From Aquanectria penicillioides (lineage: Eukaryota > Ascomycota > Sordariomycetes > Hypocreales > Nectriaceae): DNA of 64,000 bases. Each line of letters starts with the position of its first letter. The stretch's first letter is position 1. The notes beneath the pieces are model-generated. The model had not been told where the DNA came from, made no database searches, and saw only the letters and a program-made list of their open reading frames with translations. The translations under genes and the position numbers were made by a program. Location: contig PYIU01000002.1 in NCBI GenBank assembly GCA_003415625.1, positions 7,130,001-7,194,000 on the forward strand, given 5' to 3'. Positions 47,217-60,058 of the stretch are shown here, piece after piece.

Positions 47217-49081
47217 TTGGGATACTATTCATATGATTTATTTCTCCGATGTTGTCAGCATCGAAAAATCCACTTCCGCCGAGGTACAGACGGACACCTG
47301 GAGGTGCGCAAGACCCAGTCCCCAGCCCCTGTTTTGCATTTCTCTGAGATTATACGTACTAACAGGCCGTATCTCAACCTAGGGTGTTCAGCATGCCTCA
47401 GACGTCACGTAAGATGTGACCGAAAATATCCCCAATGCTCCAGGTGTGTCAAGAAGGGTATCTTATGCCCAGGATACAAACCTAAGCAGTGGAAATGGGT
47501 TGTGAACAGCCCATCAGGCCGGGTAAATGGAGATGGAAAAGGAATTATAAAGCAGAAGATTAACAGTGAATCAATGATAGTCAAGAGTATGTACCATGGT
47601 CCCCACAAGTAGAATTGATCTGATACTGGGTAGGAACTCAACCAACTTCATTTAAGGAAGACTGGCCAAAGCTCCATCACACTGCTGCAGAATGCAACGG
47701 ATCGTACCTCAAGTATACCGCAAACCTCCATTCTTCGTTATCAAACTTCAATCTCGGAAGCTCCGAGGCTTGTCGCCAGAAGTTTTTCCAGGATCACTAT
47801 TTTCAACACACGGCACATATTCTCAGCATGTCACAAGGGCCGGAAAATCCATTTGATGCGGAGATGAAGCAATACATGTCACGGAGTCACTCGCTTAGCT
47901 TGACAATAGCCGCTATTGGTGCATTACACATGGCATACAGTAGTTCCTATGCAGACGGCATGGCTTATGCATGGCATTACCGAACAATAAGCATGAATGT
48001 GCTAAGAAAGGAGCTGTCCCAAAGCCCTGATCCCACTCAGGGGATTGCTACAATAGCATTGTTAGGAATGTCAGAGGTATGCCCATGACAGTATTTAGTT
48101 TAATGTTTCGCATACTTACATCATTGTACAGTCTTGGTTTGACCCTAGGAACAGTGGGATCATTCATCTCAATGCTGCAGACAAACTTCTTGTACATTGC
48201 CATGACAAAGGATATGAGATACCTGCATTTTTAACAAATTGCTTATCTTTTCTTAGAATGCTGGCCAGCTTCGTCTCGGATGAAGAAACAGGTAATTACC
48301 TGCCACTACCCCCAATGATAACAATGGCTACGCGAAAATACATCACGCGGCCACACACACTCGACCTCTTGATTTGGATCCGCTAGTTGGCACTTGGGGA
48401 CACTTGATGCCGCATATCGGATTCGTCGGCTCCATAGCGAGATGCCTCAGACGTGGTGAGCCTCATCAAATGTTTGGTAAATCGCTAGAAGAAGCGGAGA
48501 CCAATCTTCTTCAATGGGGGATCATTGAGGAGAATGAACAATCAACTCAAAAAAGCCCTCATTATGCGATTGGTCTGGAAATCGATGAAGAGGAATCACC
48601 GCTGCAACCGCTTTCAAGAATAAAAGAACGCCTGGCTTTCAACAAGCCGGGTGATTGCCAGAATCCATTAGGCAACCTTTCGGAAGCATATCGCCTATCT
48701 GCTCTGCTTACTCTATATAACTATTGTCCAGAACTTTTGATGAAACGGGCGCAGGTGTTGGGCAGCGGCGAACAAGGAAGCCGATTTCTTGAACAAATCG
48801 CCAGCTACATCATCAATCTCATGCAGATGATTCCACTTGAGAGTGGGCTTTGGCATACTTCGTCAATCCCTCTCTTATCGGCAGGGCAGTTCGCAACTGA
48901 TCCTCTGGAGCGAGAATTCATACGCCATGTCATCGCAATGCTTGCAAGGAAGATAAAGCTCCCTACTGTTTGGAAAATTGGACAGTTGATAGAAGCGGTA
49001 TGGTCAAGGAGAGATGCTGGCGCGGAGGCATGGTGGACGGACGTGTTGGACGAGATGGGTGAAGCGATTTTGGTCAATTGA
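47217..49081 (+). CDS. Zn(II)2Cys6 transcription factor, Fungal_trans_2-type; 5-prime end unresolved
   Basis: Nuclear regulator of about 510 aa. Phase-consistent exons: one ending at 47283 (HRKIHFRR), then 47383-47586, 47634-48076, 48132-48291 and 48387-49081. The zinc cluster is CSACLRRHVRC, then CSRCVKKGILC, spacing CX2CX6CX6CX2CX6C, at the very N-terminus as is usual for this class. The effector half is the long helical domain of the DUF3468/Fungal_trans_2 type (GTWGHLMPHIGFVGS and later helices). The frame open from 47217 has no ATG before the zinc cluster, so an upstream exon (an acceptor GTCAG exists at 47254-47258) or an unusual start is needed; I give 47217 only as the edge of the open frame. 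Its position beside the amine oxidase-cupin pair makes it their candidate regulator. Confidence 0.78.
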
Positions 49082-50051
49082 AGCAGAAACGATAAGGAAT
49101 TCAAGAAAGAACCGGTATTTTATGCATTTTGGGGGGTTTACTGTTCCTTGTGCGGCACCGGCGCCAACGGTGATTTGACCACACAATGGAGCACATTGAT
49201 GCTGGAAGCTATAGATAAGGCTGTGGTACAATACTGGGAAACTATACTGGACGGGACATATTGCCTCTCAATTCTTCACATAAAGTCCAAGATGGATCAA
49301 TCTAAAATTGAATATCCTGCTGCAATCTGATAATATTCTGCGCGGCTTCTGGCAAAGTGAGTTTTGGCGGAGCGGTAGATTGCGCCCGGCTGACGACGGG
49401 TTTGGCAAGTTTTGGCGCCGTCCAGCAAGGGACCAGCAAGAAGCCAAGCCAGCAGCAGCTTGTGAGTGACGTAGCGTTCCCATTTATCCCCGCTGTTAAG
49501 GCCTAATACGACCCCTCTTGTTCCCTCATCTGCTTGAAACGCCAATCCAGTTTCGCCGCTCCAAGCGATGAGGAGCCGAAGCTGGCGCCACAGGCACGGC
49601 GTGTGGAGAATGGCTGATGATCCTCTCAGCGGCCTCATGCAATGATACGGCTCTCTGCCGAATCGTCAGCATCTTAGGGAGTCAGGGGATGACGGCGCCC
49701 CACCACCGTGACGGAGGTGTGGTGGACTTGTGGGCTTGATATGCAGCTTCCAGGGAGAACCCCTCACCACCAAACACGAGGTTGACGCTGGTCGGTGAGT
49801 TAATTGGAGCTGTTTTGATCCTTCCACCTGTGCCCATGGATCGCGTATGCCTGTGAGGCGTTGCGTTCATCATTCTTACTTGAGAGAGGCCTAGTCTTTT
49901 TCTTCTTCTTCTTCTTCTTCTTCATCCTCCCTCTCTTCATCATCACCCCCTCACCCATTGACACGACAAGTGAACCTCCAGGACAGGCATCCTGGGAAGC
50001 CAATTCGAGCTCAATCAACAGCACATTCACAGCTTCTATAATTCCCCAACC
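49082..50051. other. Intergenic, promoter of GH2 gene
   Basis: No gene recognised. The last 200 bp hold a pyrimidine-rich TCT tract, common before highly expressed fungal genes. Confidence 0.5.
49900..49924. repeat. (TCT)n microsatellite in a pyrimidine-rich leader
   Basis: Eight perfect TCT/TTC units about 130 bp upstream of the GH2 start codon, within a longer CT-rich stretch. Confidence 0.9.
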
Positions 50052-52244
50052 ATGACTGTCCCCCAGCAAGCCACCTATCCCCGTCCCGACTTTGAGCGCA
50101 ATCCCCTTCGATGGGAGTCGCTCAATGGGCCATGGGACTTCCTCTTCGACGACGATGATGCCGGCCTTTCAGCCCACTGGCAGCGCACTGGATTGCCTGA
50201 CCAAGTCGCCGTCACCAGCGCAGCCGCCCGCGACAAGGTCTCCGAGGCCAGCGACGCCATCACCAAGGGCATTGTCGGCGACATGATGGAGCTGATCAAG
50301 GACAATGCCTTTTCCAAGGGTGCCCAGCCTACCAACTCCAAGACCAAGATCACCGTCCCCTTCGTTTTCCAGTCCCCCGCTTCCGGCATCAACGACCGCG
50401 GCGTGCACGAGGTGCTCTGGTACGAGCGCGCCATCAGCGACCTGCGCAGCGCCGAAGAGAAGGAAAAGGGCCACCGCCTTGTCGTGCGATTCGGAGCTGT
50501 CGACTACATCGCGACTGTCTGGGTCAACGGCGAATACGTCGGAGGCCACCGCGGCGGCCACGTGCCCTTTGAGCTCGACATTACCGATGCCGTTGATGCC
50601 GCCTCTGGAACGAGCTACCGCCTTACCCTCCGTGCCTACGACTCAGCCTACGATCTCACACAGCCCCGAGGCAAGCAATACTGGGCTGCCAAGCCTGAGA
50701 GCATCTTCTATACTCCCTCCGGCGGCATCTGGCAGTCTGTCTGGCTGGAGGTGGTCCCCGTTGCTCGAATTGCTGACAGCAGCGATGGCACCGTACTTCG
50801 ATCAAACGATATTTACTCTGGAAAGCTGCACAGCAACATTGTGGTCAAGGGCAGGCGAGCCGGCCAGAATGTTGGTGTTGAGATTGAGGCTAGCTTTGCT
50901 GGTGTTCCTGTTTCCAAGTCCGACAAGGTGACTCTGGCTCGTGAGAGCAACTCGGGAGCCGTGGAGCTTGACCTGCGGCTTTCTGAGGCTCAGAGATCCA
51001 GTCTTCCCGAGTCGGTTTTCAAAAACGGTCCCCAAGACAATGAGTTTTGCTGGCGCGACGGCCTCGCTCTCTGGTCTCCCGAGCACCCGCAACTTTATGA
51101 CCTCAAGATCCGACTGTTGGACGAGTCTGGAAAAGTTCTAGACGAGGTAGAAACCACCACAGGAATGCGGTCAATCAACTGGACCAAGGGCGATGGTCTT
51201 TGGAGACTTAACGACAAGCCCTACTTCCAGGCCTTGTGCTTGGACCAGGGTTATTGGAGGGACACTTTTATGACACCTCCTACTCCAGAGAGCCTCAAGG
51301 AGGATATCGAGTTGTCAAAAAAGATGGGCTTCAACGGGTGCAGAAAGCACCAGAAGGTTGAGGACCCGCTGTTCTACTACTGGGCCGACAAGCTAGGCTA
51401 TCTAGTCTGGGGTGAGATGGCAAACGCCTACCAATTTAGCTCTGAATATGTTGACCGTTTCAATGCCGAATGGACTGAGGCTGTCAAGCTTGTGATCAAT
51501 CGTCCATGTATTGTCACCTGGACCCCCGTCAACGAGAGCTGGGCCTACACTTCGCTCAAGGACAATGTTGACCAGCGTAACCACATTCGCCAGCTTTACT
51601 ATCTGACCAAGTAAGAAACCCGATGTAAGCAGAAATCATTTCAGAACTGACGCAATGAATTAGGGGACTGGACACCACCAGGAGTGTCAACGACAACTGC
51701 GGTTGGGAGCACGTCCTCACTGATCTCACCACATTCCACGATTACAGTGACGGCCCCGAGCTGGAGAAGACTGGCGCCAGTCTTGAAAAGATCCTCGACA
51801 AGAAGGCCGACCGAAGCGTCTTCGTGGCTCCTATTGACGGTGTAGACCCTGGAGCTACGCACCTTCCAGGAGCACCTGTTATGAACACCGAGTTTGGTGG
51901 AGTCAACATCGCTCCGGCCAAGAAGCCCGAAACGGGTGACGAGAACCGCGACTGGGGATATACAACTGCGTCCGACCCCGAGGACCTTCTCAAGCGAATT
52001 GAAAAGCTAGTCAAGGCTCTTACCAATGGAGGCCACTGCTGTGCCTTTGTCTATACTCAGCTGTAAGATACCTTTCGCAGACATCTCTACATGTCTGATA
52101 CTGATAAATCAATGCAGGACCGATATTGAGCAGGAGGTTAATGGTGTTTATACAATTGACCGAAAGGAGAAGCTAGACTCTGCCAAGGTCAAGGCAATGA
52201 TTGGTGAGGCAGTGCAGACTTTTTATGACCGTGTCAACAAATAA
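50052..52244 (+). CDS. Glycoside hydrolase family 2 (beta-galactosidase/glucuronidase-like)
   Basis: Predicted 694-aa retaining glycosidase. Exons 50052-51610, 51664-52062 and 52118-52244, phase-consistent. Domain order is that of GH2: an N-terminal jelly roll (PRPDFERNPLRWESLNGPWDF, later VWVNGEYVGGHRGGHVPFELD and TPSGGIWQSVWLE), an immunoglobulin-like domain, then the TIM barrel. Acid/base Glu is E495 in WTPVNESW and the nucleophile is near E596 in PVMNTEFGG. YTQLTDIEQEVNGVYTIDR near the end is a family hallmark. No signal peptide is seen, so it is likely intracellular and acts on imported oligosaccharides or glycosides. Exact sugar specificity is not clear. Confidence 0.93.
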
Positions 52245-52417
52245 GGCCTGTTCAATCTTGGGTGATAAAAGCTCTACTCCACGAGTAGAAGTGCGAGGGG
52301 AATATAATTTTCAAGTATAATAAAAGAGAATGATCTAACTTGAATGTCGCAGTTCTCCTTGGTGGCCATTAGTCTATCCTGCATTCTCTTGCATAGATAG
52401 TCAACACTCCTCTACCC

Positions 52418-55400
52418 CTAGGTTCTATTGTCAAGCAAGCGAATTACATGTGAACCTCCTGTGGGACGGGCCAAGGCGACCATATCTTTCTGTGCAGAGA
52501 ACTTGGAGATCCGATAGCCGGGAGGGAGCCAAATCGCTCGCTTTCCGTCTTTCGTAATCCAGAGCCCGTCCGCACTGATGCCGTAGCCCTCAAACGTGTG
52601 CTCGATAACGGCACCATCTACGGAACGTGCCATGTCGAGCCTCAAAGTTCCACCTTCCGTCAAGAGTCGGGCTCGATCCTTCGGATCGAAACTAATACTT
52701 GAAGCCTTGCGACCAATATCTATGTCACTAACGCACGTTCCTATTGAAACATTCCAAACCTTGATGATACCTATTTCATGCCTTCCACTAAAAATGCAAG
52801 CTATCCACTGACTGTCAGCTGAGAACGTAGGTTTGAGCGAAACACGTTGAGAGGTTGTTAGAGTGTTAACAATAATGCCCCTAGCCATGTCCCAGATGAT
52901 AATATCGTGGCTGGAGGAGTCCAAGATGGCCAACTTTTGGCTGTCTGGTGAAAAGACGATGTGGTGGCCGGCAGTTTCTAAAGTATGCTGGCATTTATAG
53001 GTATTAAAGTCCCATATCTTTGTTTTTTCCGCGGAAGAGGTGGCAAGCCATCGACCATCGGTTGAAATTGCGACTGATATCACTGTCCTTGAATGGGCTG
53101 TGAATTCATGGAGTAGTTCGCCATCAGTCGTATTCCAAACTCTAATTTTCCCGTCATTGCAGCATGTTATAAATCGCTGACTATCTGCCGAAAATGAGTA
53201 GATTTCGGAGGCTGGTTTCTTCAAAATCAACCTGCATGTCGATAGGTCCCTAATTTCCACTGTGTCGTTGTCTTGGTAAACCGCAAGTCGGCTCTCATCC
53301 GGCGAGAAGTCAAGTGAGAGGATGTAACCATCAAAATATCGAAGGTGGAGACGATGAGAACCTGCAGGATCCGAAATGGAGATTGAGTTTTCTTTTGAAA
53401 CAGATGCATATAATTGGCCATTTGATGACCATCTGAAGCTTTCTGGTAAACCAGGGAGCTCCTTGGCAGATGGGAAATCTGTCCTTTCATTCGAGCGTAG
53501 ATCCCAAATGTTGATATCTTTGTGATCAACTGATGCAAAGAGGTGACTTGTCGTAGAGAAACCAACTTGTGAGCCAAGAAAAAGATGATCAATGTCAATG
53601 ACTTGTAGGCAGATACCCCTGACAGGATCCCAAACCCTAACGGTATCATCCGCGGCTGCGGAAGCGAGTGTCTGAGTCTCTGTTGAAAATGCCATACCAA
53701 GGATAGAAGACCTATGCCCAAGCAAGTTTCCAGTGAAAACCCCTGTGGCTGTGTCCCAAATATTGATGGCAAAATCAGGGGATCCAGAAGCCAGGTGCTG
53801 GTCATTGGCCAAAAATGTGACGGTTGTCACTTCCCCTCCGTGGCCTCCCAGTGTATTCAGACAGTAACCCGTAGAAGTGTTCCAGATTTTGACGGTCCTA
53901 TCATCTGAAGCTGACACGATTCGCCTGTTGTCATCGGATAATGCGATGGAGTTGATGGAGTTGAAGTGGCCCCTGAATGTTTGGAGGCATTTCCCAGTCA
54001 TCACGTCCCAAGTTTTGATTGTGAAATCTTTCGAAACCGACACAATCCATTCTCCGTTGGATGAAAAGGTAATAAAAGTGACTTTCTTGGCATGTCCTTG
54101 GAGTTTTCTAAGGCAAATACCTCTTGTAATATCCCAAAGCCATAATGTTCTTGTGTCATTCGAAGCTGAAGCCATGTGGCGGCCATCAGGTGATAAAGCC
54201 ATAGAAACAATCCAATCTTCACATTCGCCGAGCGTCTGTAAACAAGCACCCGTAAGCGAGTCCCAGACCTTTATGCTGCGGCCCTTGCCGCCGGAGACAA
54301 GCCGCTTGCCGTCGCGTGAGAAGCTCACTGACCAGACACGATCATGGTGACCTTCCAGCGTTTGAAGCCGTGTCCCCCAATATGATTGTACTGTAGGTTG
54401 GCTCACTGCCCAGCAGGGAGCATTCTGTATAAATCCATTGCGAATAATACTCCACGTGGGGGCGAATAGGAGGCCCGAAACATAAATCTGCAGCGGCGCT
54501 GCGTCGATCGCTGAGCGGAAATTTCTAGTGAACCGACTTGCGTCGTAGAGAAACGCCTTAGCTTGTGATCCAAGGGAAGGCTATAGATAATCTAATCAGT
54601 AAAGCCCCTATACAGTGAGAAAGAAAGCCTTGACTTACGTCAGTTATTTCTCGCAGCTCCTCTATTAGCCTAATGCTGTGGTTTAGTTTACCTAGCAGCA
54701 CCAACGCTTCGAGCCAGTATATAAAGTATTCTTGAAGGAATTGATATGCTTGATCGTCATCTCGAATTACTTTGACGCCGCTTCTCCAGTGTGATACCCA
54801 ATGCAGACTTGCATACTGAATCTCCGCCGGAAGGCATCTGTCCATTGTGTTTCTGTCAATGTCCTCTCTGGTCTTCCATGGCTCCTGCAGTCCACAAATA
54901 TCCTTTTTAAGATGGCCACTGCTTGAGAGAAGTTGAAGGCACTTGGTTGCAAGCATGGCGTGAACTTCTTTCTCGTTGATAGAAAATTCATTTGCATCGC
55001 TCCTGGGATCAATAAGGTAATCTCGAAACGACTGATGGAATATCGTAATGGGATCAGTTCTTGTAGTAGGTATTTTGAGAACTGAGTGTAGAAATTCCAA
55101 CAATCCGTCCATTTCTCCCTCTCGTTTTCCTAGAAGGTGCTCAAGAGAAAAGGTCGAGAGAGGACTGTATAGTGCAATAATTGAGCCAACAATTTCTTTG
55201 AAATCTCTACACAGATCTATCTGGTCTTCTTCGTCGAGACCAAGCATCTGCTCAAGCACAGGTCGGTATGTCATTCCATAGCCAGAACCACTCTGACGCA
55301 AGAGAAAAATCTCCAGTCTCTTTGCCGGCCCACCGTTGATTGCTTTGTCGATGTATCGACAAGCAGTTGCTGCTGAGATAAATAGCGGCACACAACGGCC

Positions 55401-57246
55401 GAGTAGTTGTCGGAACATAGATTCATCTGGAAACTCGTTGGACAACTTGAACTTTTTTCGGATAAGTCCAAATTGAAAAGTGAAGAATGCCTTAATATCA
55501 TGTTCAATAATTGATTCTGGGATCATGTGAAGCGCAATTTGCGTATAAGTATCATCGAGTGCCTCAAAGCTGCGCCAAATAGGAGGTTCAAACCGGCTAG
55601 ATATGAAGAACTTCAGATTGTTGCCTCCCAGACCTGTCTTCCTCACCTGGTTTATTAAGGCTATTGTGGTGCTTACATCCTGTTCTCCTTCACATTCGTC
55701 TAGAGCGTCAATAACAATCGTCATAGCTCTTGGGAATTCGGCGCTAAGGGCATTCAGAAGCAGTTTCTTGCACTGCTCCCCTAGAGCTCTCTCAGCGATA
55801 TCTGGATCAGCTTGCAAGGCTCGCTGCACACCTTCTGCAGCAGAGGGTAACCTTTCGACTATTTGCGCCGTCAAAGATGTGAAGAGATATCTGGCAATAC
55901 TGCGATTTGCCTCGCCTCGTTTGAAAAAGAAACTGCCAGCCAGTTGGCCCCGGGCGTCGAGGCTGCAGGCAACAGTGCGGGAGATGGTTGACTTTCCTGT
56001 CCCAGCTTTACCCTGAAGCCAGTAGATATGATCTGGGGTTGGATTATCGGTCCAATCGGTAATCTCTTTGAGAAGTTTCACACGGGTGTTTTCAAGACAT
56101 ATTGGATCGTGCTCATTGTCGTGCGAGTTGAATTCAGCTTGTGCAACCCTAGATGACCGGAGACTATTGACTACAAATTCTTGAATTCCATTCAAAACTG
56201 GGCCTGTAGATCTGAATCAAATGGTTAGCATAGTCTGCATATGCTTGTGATGCCACGTACGGTCGCAGTCTGCATATTTGAGTCTCGAGCGCTGTATAGA
56301 GGGGATCTTCCGGAGAACTACATTTATTCAACCCGGAATGATCAGTGTCAATTTGGACGACATCAGACCCATGACCGCCACGGGCTGAATTTCTTGGAAC
56401 AACCTATTGACGATAAGTTTGGTTTCGCCGCGATGACAACAGCACATACCAAGCCAAGCGACAGCCAACCGAGCATAATTGTGGGTTTTGTCTCACAAAA
56501 AGCGACTAGCTCCGTCTTTCGACACCTCCTGTCCTTCTTTTTAATGCATCGGATGAAGCGGTCTTCCAAGTCTGAGAGTCTGTCATCCTGGTCTTTCAAC
56601 GAGTATAGCAGCGTGGCACTGGAACCGAGAAATCCAGTTAGCAAGGCCACAAGTGAACCTGCGAATGAAGTCGGTGATCCTTGATGAGGCGTGCCAAGGA
56701 AAATGATGCCGCTAGTGCTATCGAGGATGTCTCGGGCATCCTTTTCGGCCCTGCATAATGCCTTTGAGTGGTTAGCCGTCATGTTTTTAATCACTACATC
56801 ACAACGTCTCTCACCTCTTTAAGGACTATGCCCCCGAAGCTATGACCAATGAAAATGATGGGTACACCCTTTGGATATCTTAGCCATTTACATAATATTC
56901 AGTGCTGAATGAGACGCACTGCATTTTTTGACTGGTGAATTTTTAGTTGATCAATTAGTTTGTCGCCAAGTTGCTGGGCTGTTTTAACAGGAGCGTTGAT
57001 GAGCCAGTCAGAGTTGTAGACAAAGCTAAGAATTCTCGCTTCTGGGAAATCGGATTTGAGTAGATCACGTAGCAAGTGGACCTTGCCCGGGCGCCATGCT
57101 CCGCAAATGTAGTTTGGGTTATCAGCCATCCACGTATACTCTGGATGGGCTCCAAGGCCGTGGATGGCGACAATCCTGCGCAACAGATTACTTAGAAAAG
57201 ACTTGACAATGGTGCTTGGGTCCTCTTTACTGAAACTTGGTATCAT
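52418..57246 (-). CDS. NLR-like receptor: lipase-like (SesB-type) / NACHT / WD40
   Basis: STAND receptor of about 1,522 aa, of the fungal allorecognition/immunity class. Minus-strand exons 57246-56933, 56878-56815, 56761-56450, 56403-56261, 56211-54639 and 54580-52418. An alpha/beta-hydrolase domain (IVAIHGLGAHPEYTW; nucleophile GHSFGG; FLGTPHQGSP) occupies about residues 25-270. The NACHT domain follows, with Walker A GKAGTGKST near 345-353 and Walker B TIVIDALDECEG near 440. From about 875, 12-14 WD40 repeats follow, the first six clear, the rest divergent (not highly internally identical). If the first intron (56932-56879, GTCAAA..CTAAG, 54 nt) is not spliced, a TGA at 56901-56899 stops the frame at codon 116 and the gene is broken; see findings. 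The linker FLYDASRF...APLQIYVSGLLFAP is standard for the family. Confidence 0.85.
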
Positions 57247-58543
57247 GCGGTCCAGAAATCTCTATGATTTCATCTGCTCGAGATTCTTGGCCGCGACGCC
57301 GGACTTTGATGAAGACTGGATAGGCTATGACAATGCCCAAGACGAGGGCAATTGCCGTGATCCAAAATGCCGCGTGGTACATTGCCGCATCTGCGATAAA
57401 TCAAGAAATAGGGGGATTATCAAAAGCTAGAATTGAAAAACCGAAGCCATGCTCTATGAGTTGGCTAAAAGGATAGACAATAGGTAGATAATTGGAGCCC
57501 GAAGGAAGTGAAGAGGAGAAATGCCGAGTGAGGTTGTGAGGCTGAGCTGAAATTCTGCCCACAACACGCAGCCACGTGCAGGGAGGGAGCTTGGCGAGCA
57601 TTTGAAAGAGCACGACCAATCAATCTTCCTAAAGCATATGCGAGCGCCCCCTATCTATTAAGCGACGAGATGCTTCGTAGCAAATTTGCAAATTTCCAAA
57701 TGCTCGAATCTGCCTTGAAAGTGTTACTTGACCGCAGCCAAGTAGCGCGGTATGCCTAGGACGGTGTGTTCAACTTCACTATGACGCAGTATATTATTCT
57801 ACTTTGGATTATATAGGAGCGAAAAGAAGTCCCTCGTGTTTCTCTCAATTTTCAACTATTGATGACAATGGATGGAGCTATGGATACATTCAGAAAGACG
57901 CCAAGAGTCGGGTAATTAATTGTTAGTGTGTCGCTGTCAAGAAGGCAATATACTGTTATTATCGGCCGACTTGTCACTTCATCGATATGCTAGCCACAGT
58001 CATTGTTGTCTATTATTGATTATTTATCATATTCTGTCAACCAATGCGCCGTGATAAGCTTACAACATGGTCGTTCCATATTGCCGTAAAAGGACGGATG
58101 GCTCTGGGGAGGCTCATCAAAGCCCAATCCTGCGGTCCCCAAACGAGCACCCTGCCACCACCGACGACGAAAAATGGGGGAAATAAAAGTCGAAAAGCCA
58201 TCCAGAGACTTTTAATCATCGTAAAATCTCAACTGCACCCATTGCATCGAAGACAAAGCTATCATGACTGCGGGGAGCGGATCGGAGGTGCTGCGTCACG
58301 TGACCGAACATGAGATGAGCTGGGGATGCAATCTCCGTTTAGCATCATGTTGTGGCTGGGCCCAGCAGCTGGCAACAAAACATCCGTTTCCGCCCGCCTC
58401 CACGGGCCCTGGCCGCCGCTGGGACACGACCAAAACAGACCGAACATCACGAGCTCGCGCAGGCGAAGGCGACGCGGAGCGAGAAACCCCGACCCGAATT
58501 GGATGCCAGCGTCCAGCACGCGCCCGCCCGCAAGCTGGACGCG
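57247..58543. other. Intergenic between divergent receptor and coiled-coil genes
   Basis: No supported gene. GC content rises strongly after about 58370, where the frame of the downstream gene is already open but has no ATG until 58544. Confidence 0.5.
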
Positions 58544-60058
58544 ATGCCGTCAACCAGGCCGCAGGCCGACGCCGATGGAGCCTCGTCGGACACGCTGCGC
58601 ATCCCTGAGCCCTACGGCACGAACTTGCAGGTCCGCGGCGCACGCGCTGCTCGCCGCATCTACAGGGCAATGGGAGTGTGGCCGTGGGACATTGTGCCCG
58701 AGTCGCCCCCCAAGATCTGGGCCATCAACCTCCTCGAGGACCTGGCCCTCGTCGTCGAGCATGTGGCCAAGGACCCCAACGAAACCCTCGAGGATCTGCG
58801 CGCCGAACTGAGAAAGTCGCTGGCCCGCGACCGCAAGCCGTCGTACACGGGCAAGCTCATGGCCCAGGACGTGCATGCCGCGAAAAAGCGCTTCGTCAAG
58901 GCGTCGCAAACCTCGCCCGGCCCCGAAGGACCGCCGGACGACGCCGACGAGAATGGCCTCTCGGAACGCCGATCAGGTCGCAGGCGTCGGACCACCGGTA
59001 ACAACCTGACGAGCTCGCCCTCTGGCCCGTCATCGCGCCGCTTCACCTCGCCCAACGGCAGTGACGAGTACATGGCGTCTTCCATCACTGTTGCCCCAGA
59101 TCCTCCCCCATCTCCGCCGCAGCCTCGCACCGTCAAGGCCCTCAAGAGGTCTGGATCCGAGATTCCCGCCCCGGTCGATAAGCGGGCTCGCCCAAGCTCT
59201 CCTGAGGGCTCCCGGCTTTCCGCCGCGCAGAGTTTGATGCTCTTCAGCTCGCCTATGGCTACCTTTCATATGACACCCTCGTATACGCCCAACAAGACGG
59301 TATGTGGCCTCGCACCTGTCAATGAAAGATGCGCAATCTAACCTATTCCCCGTCTACAGCTCAATCCAAACCGCACTCTGTACGCCGGCAGCCTCCACGA
59401 ACCTCTTCAGCCAGCTGCCACAACGTTTGTTTCAGCCATCGATTCACACGCCCGATCACTGCGCGATTCGCTCATATCCGCGCAAAAGGATGTGTTTCCA
59501 CACCGAACTGTGCATCAAGAAGCCATGGGCAAGCTCCGAGTCTGTCAAGAGGGAGTGCGGGCAATCCAAGACGAGATTGACGAATCCAAGGACAAGCTCG
59601 CGCGACTTCATGAGGAAACAGCAGAACAAGATGCCCTCGCCCCCCAGCTTCAAGCGCTCCAAGATAACAACATGTCCCTGCCCCCAGAAATCGCCCAGGC
59701 CATCCGAAGCTATGATTCACGCAGGGCCACCAAGATTGACGAGGTGAAGAAGCAGGAGGCTACCATCAACGCCAAGATGAAGCAGCTCGACGGCGCGAGG
59801 GCGGAGTTGAGCAAGGCGGAGACGACTTCCAACGGGCTCGAGGCGGAAATCCAGCGCCTCCAGTCCGTCGTCACCCGCGGCACAGAAGCAGCGCGATTGG
59901 CACACATGTTTGGCGTGGTGGTGCAGCTAGGACCGGAAGGATTGGCGAGCATTGAGCAAATATACCCCGAGATTGGCTCGTTGTTGGAGACACTGCTGGC
60001 GGCGAGGGGGAATTCTGGGCAAAAGACTCATCTCTCTCAGGTCGAGGGGCCGGAATGA
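58544..60058 (+). CDS. Hypothetical coiled-coil protein
   Basis: Predicted 484-aa protein of unknown function. Exons 58544-59299 and 59360-60058. The frame is open from 58352 but the first ATG is 58544, placed just before a conserved-looking block (GTNLQVRGARAARRIYRAMG, then INLLEDLALVVEHVAKDP). The middle (about 130-250) is disordered and rich in Pro, Ser and Arg, with RRSGRRRR and KRARPSSP nuclear-localisation-type signals. The second half holds two long heptad-rich helices (about 308-350 and 370-425, for example INAKMKQLDGARAELSKAE) and a short hydrophobic C-terminal helix. A nuclear structural or complex-forming role would fit (inference). Codon use is GC-rich compared with the F-box gene downstream. 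No family recognised. Confidence 0.75.

Noticed and set aside
58264..58811. Plus-strand frames of 114 and 161 codons near the start of the coiled-coil gene
   Set aside because: Pro/Arg-rich shadow frames in very GC-rich DNA; the frame that continues through the splice junction into the coiled coil is a different one.
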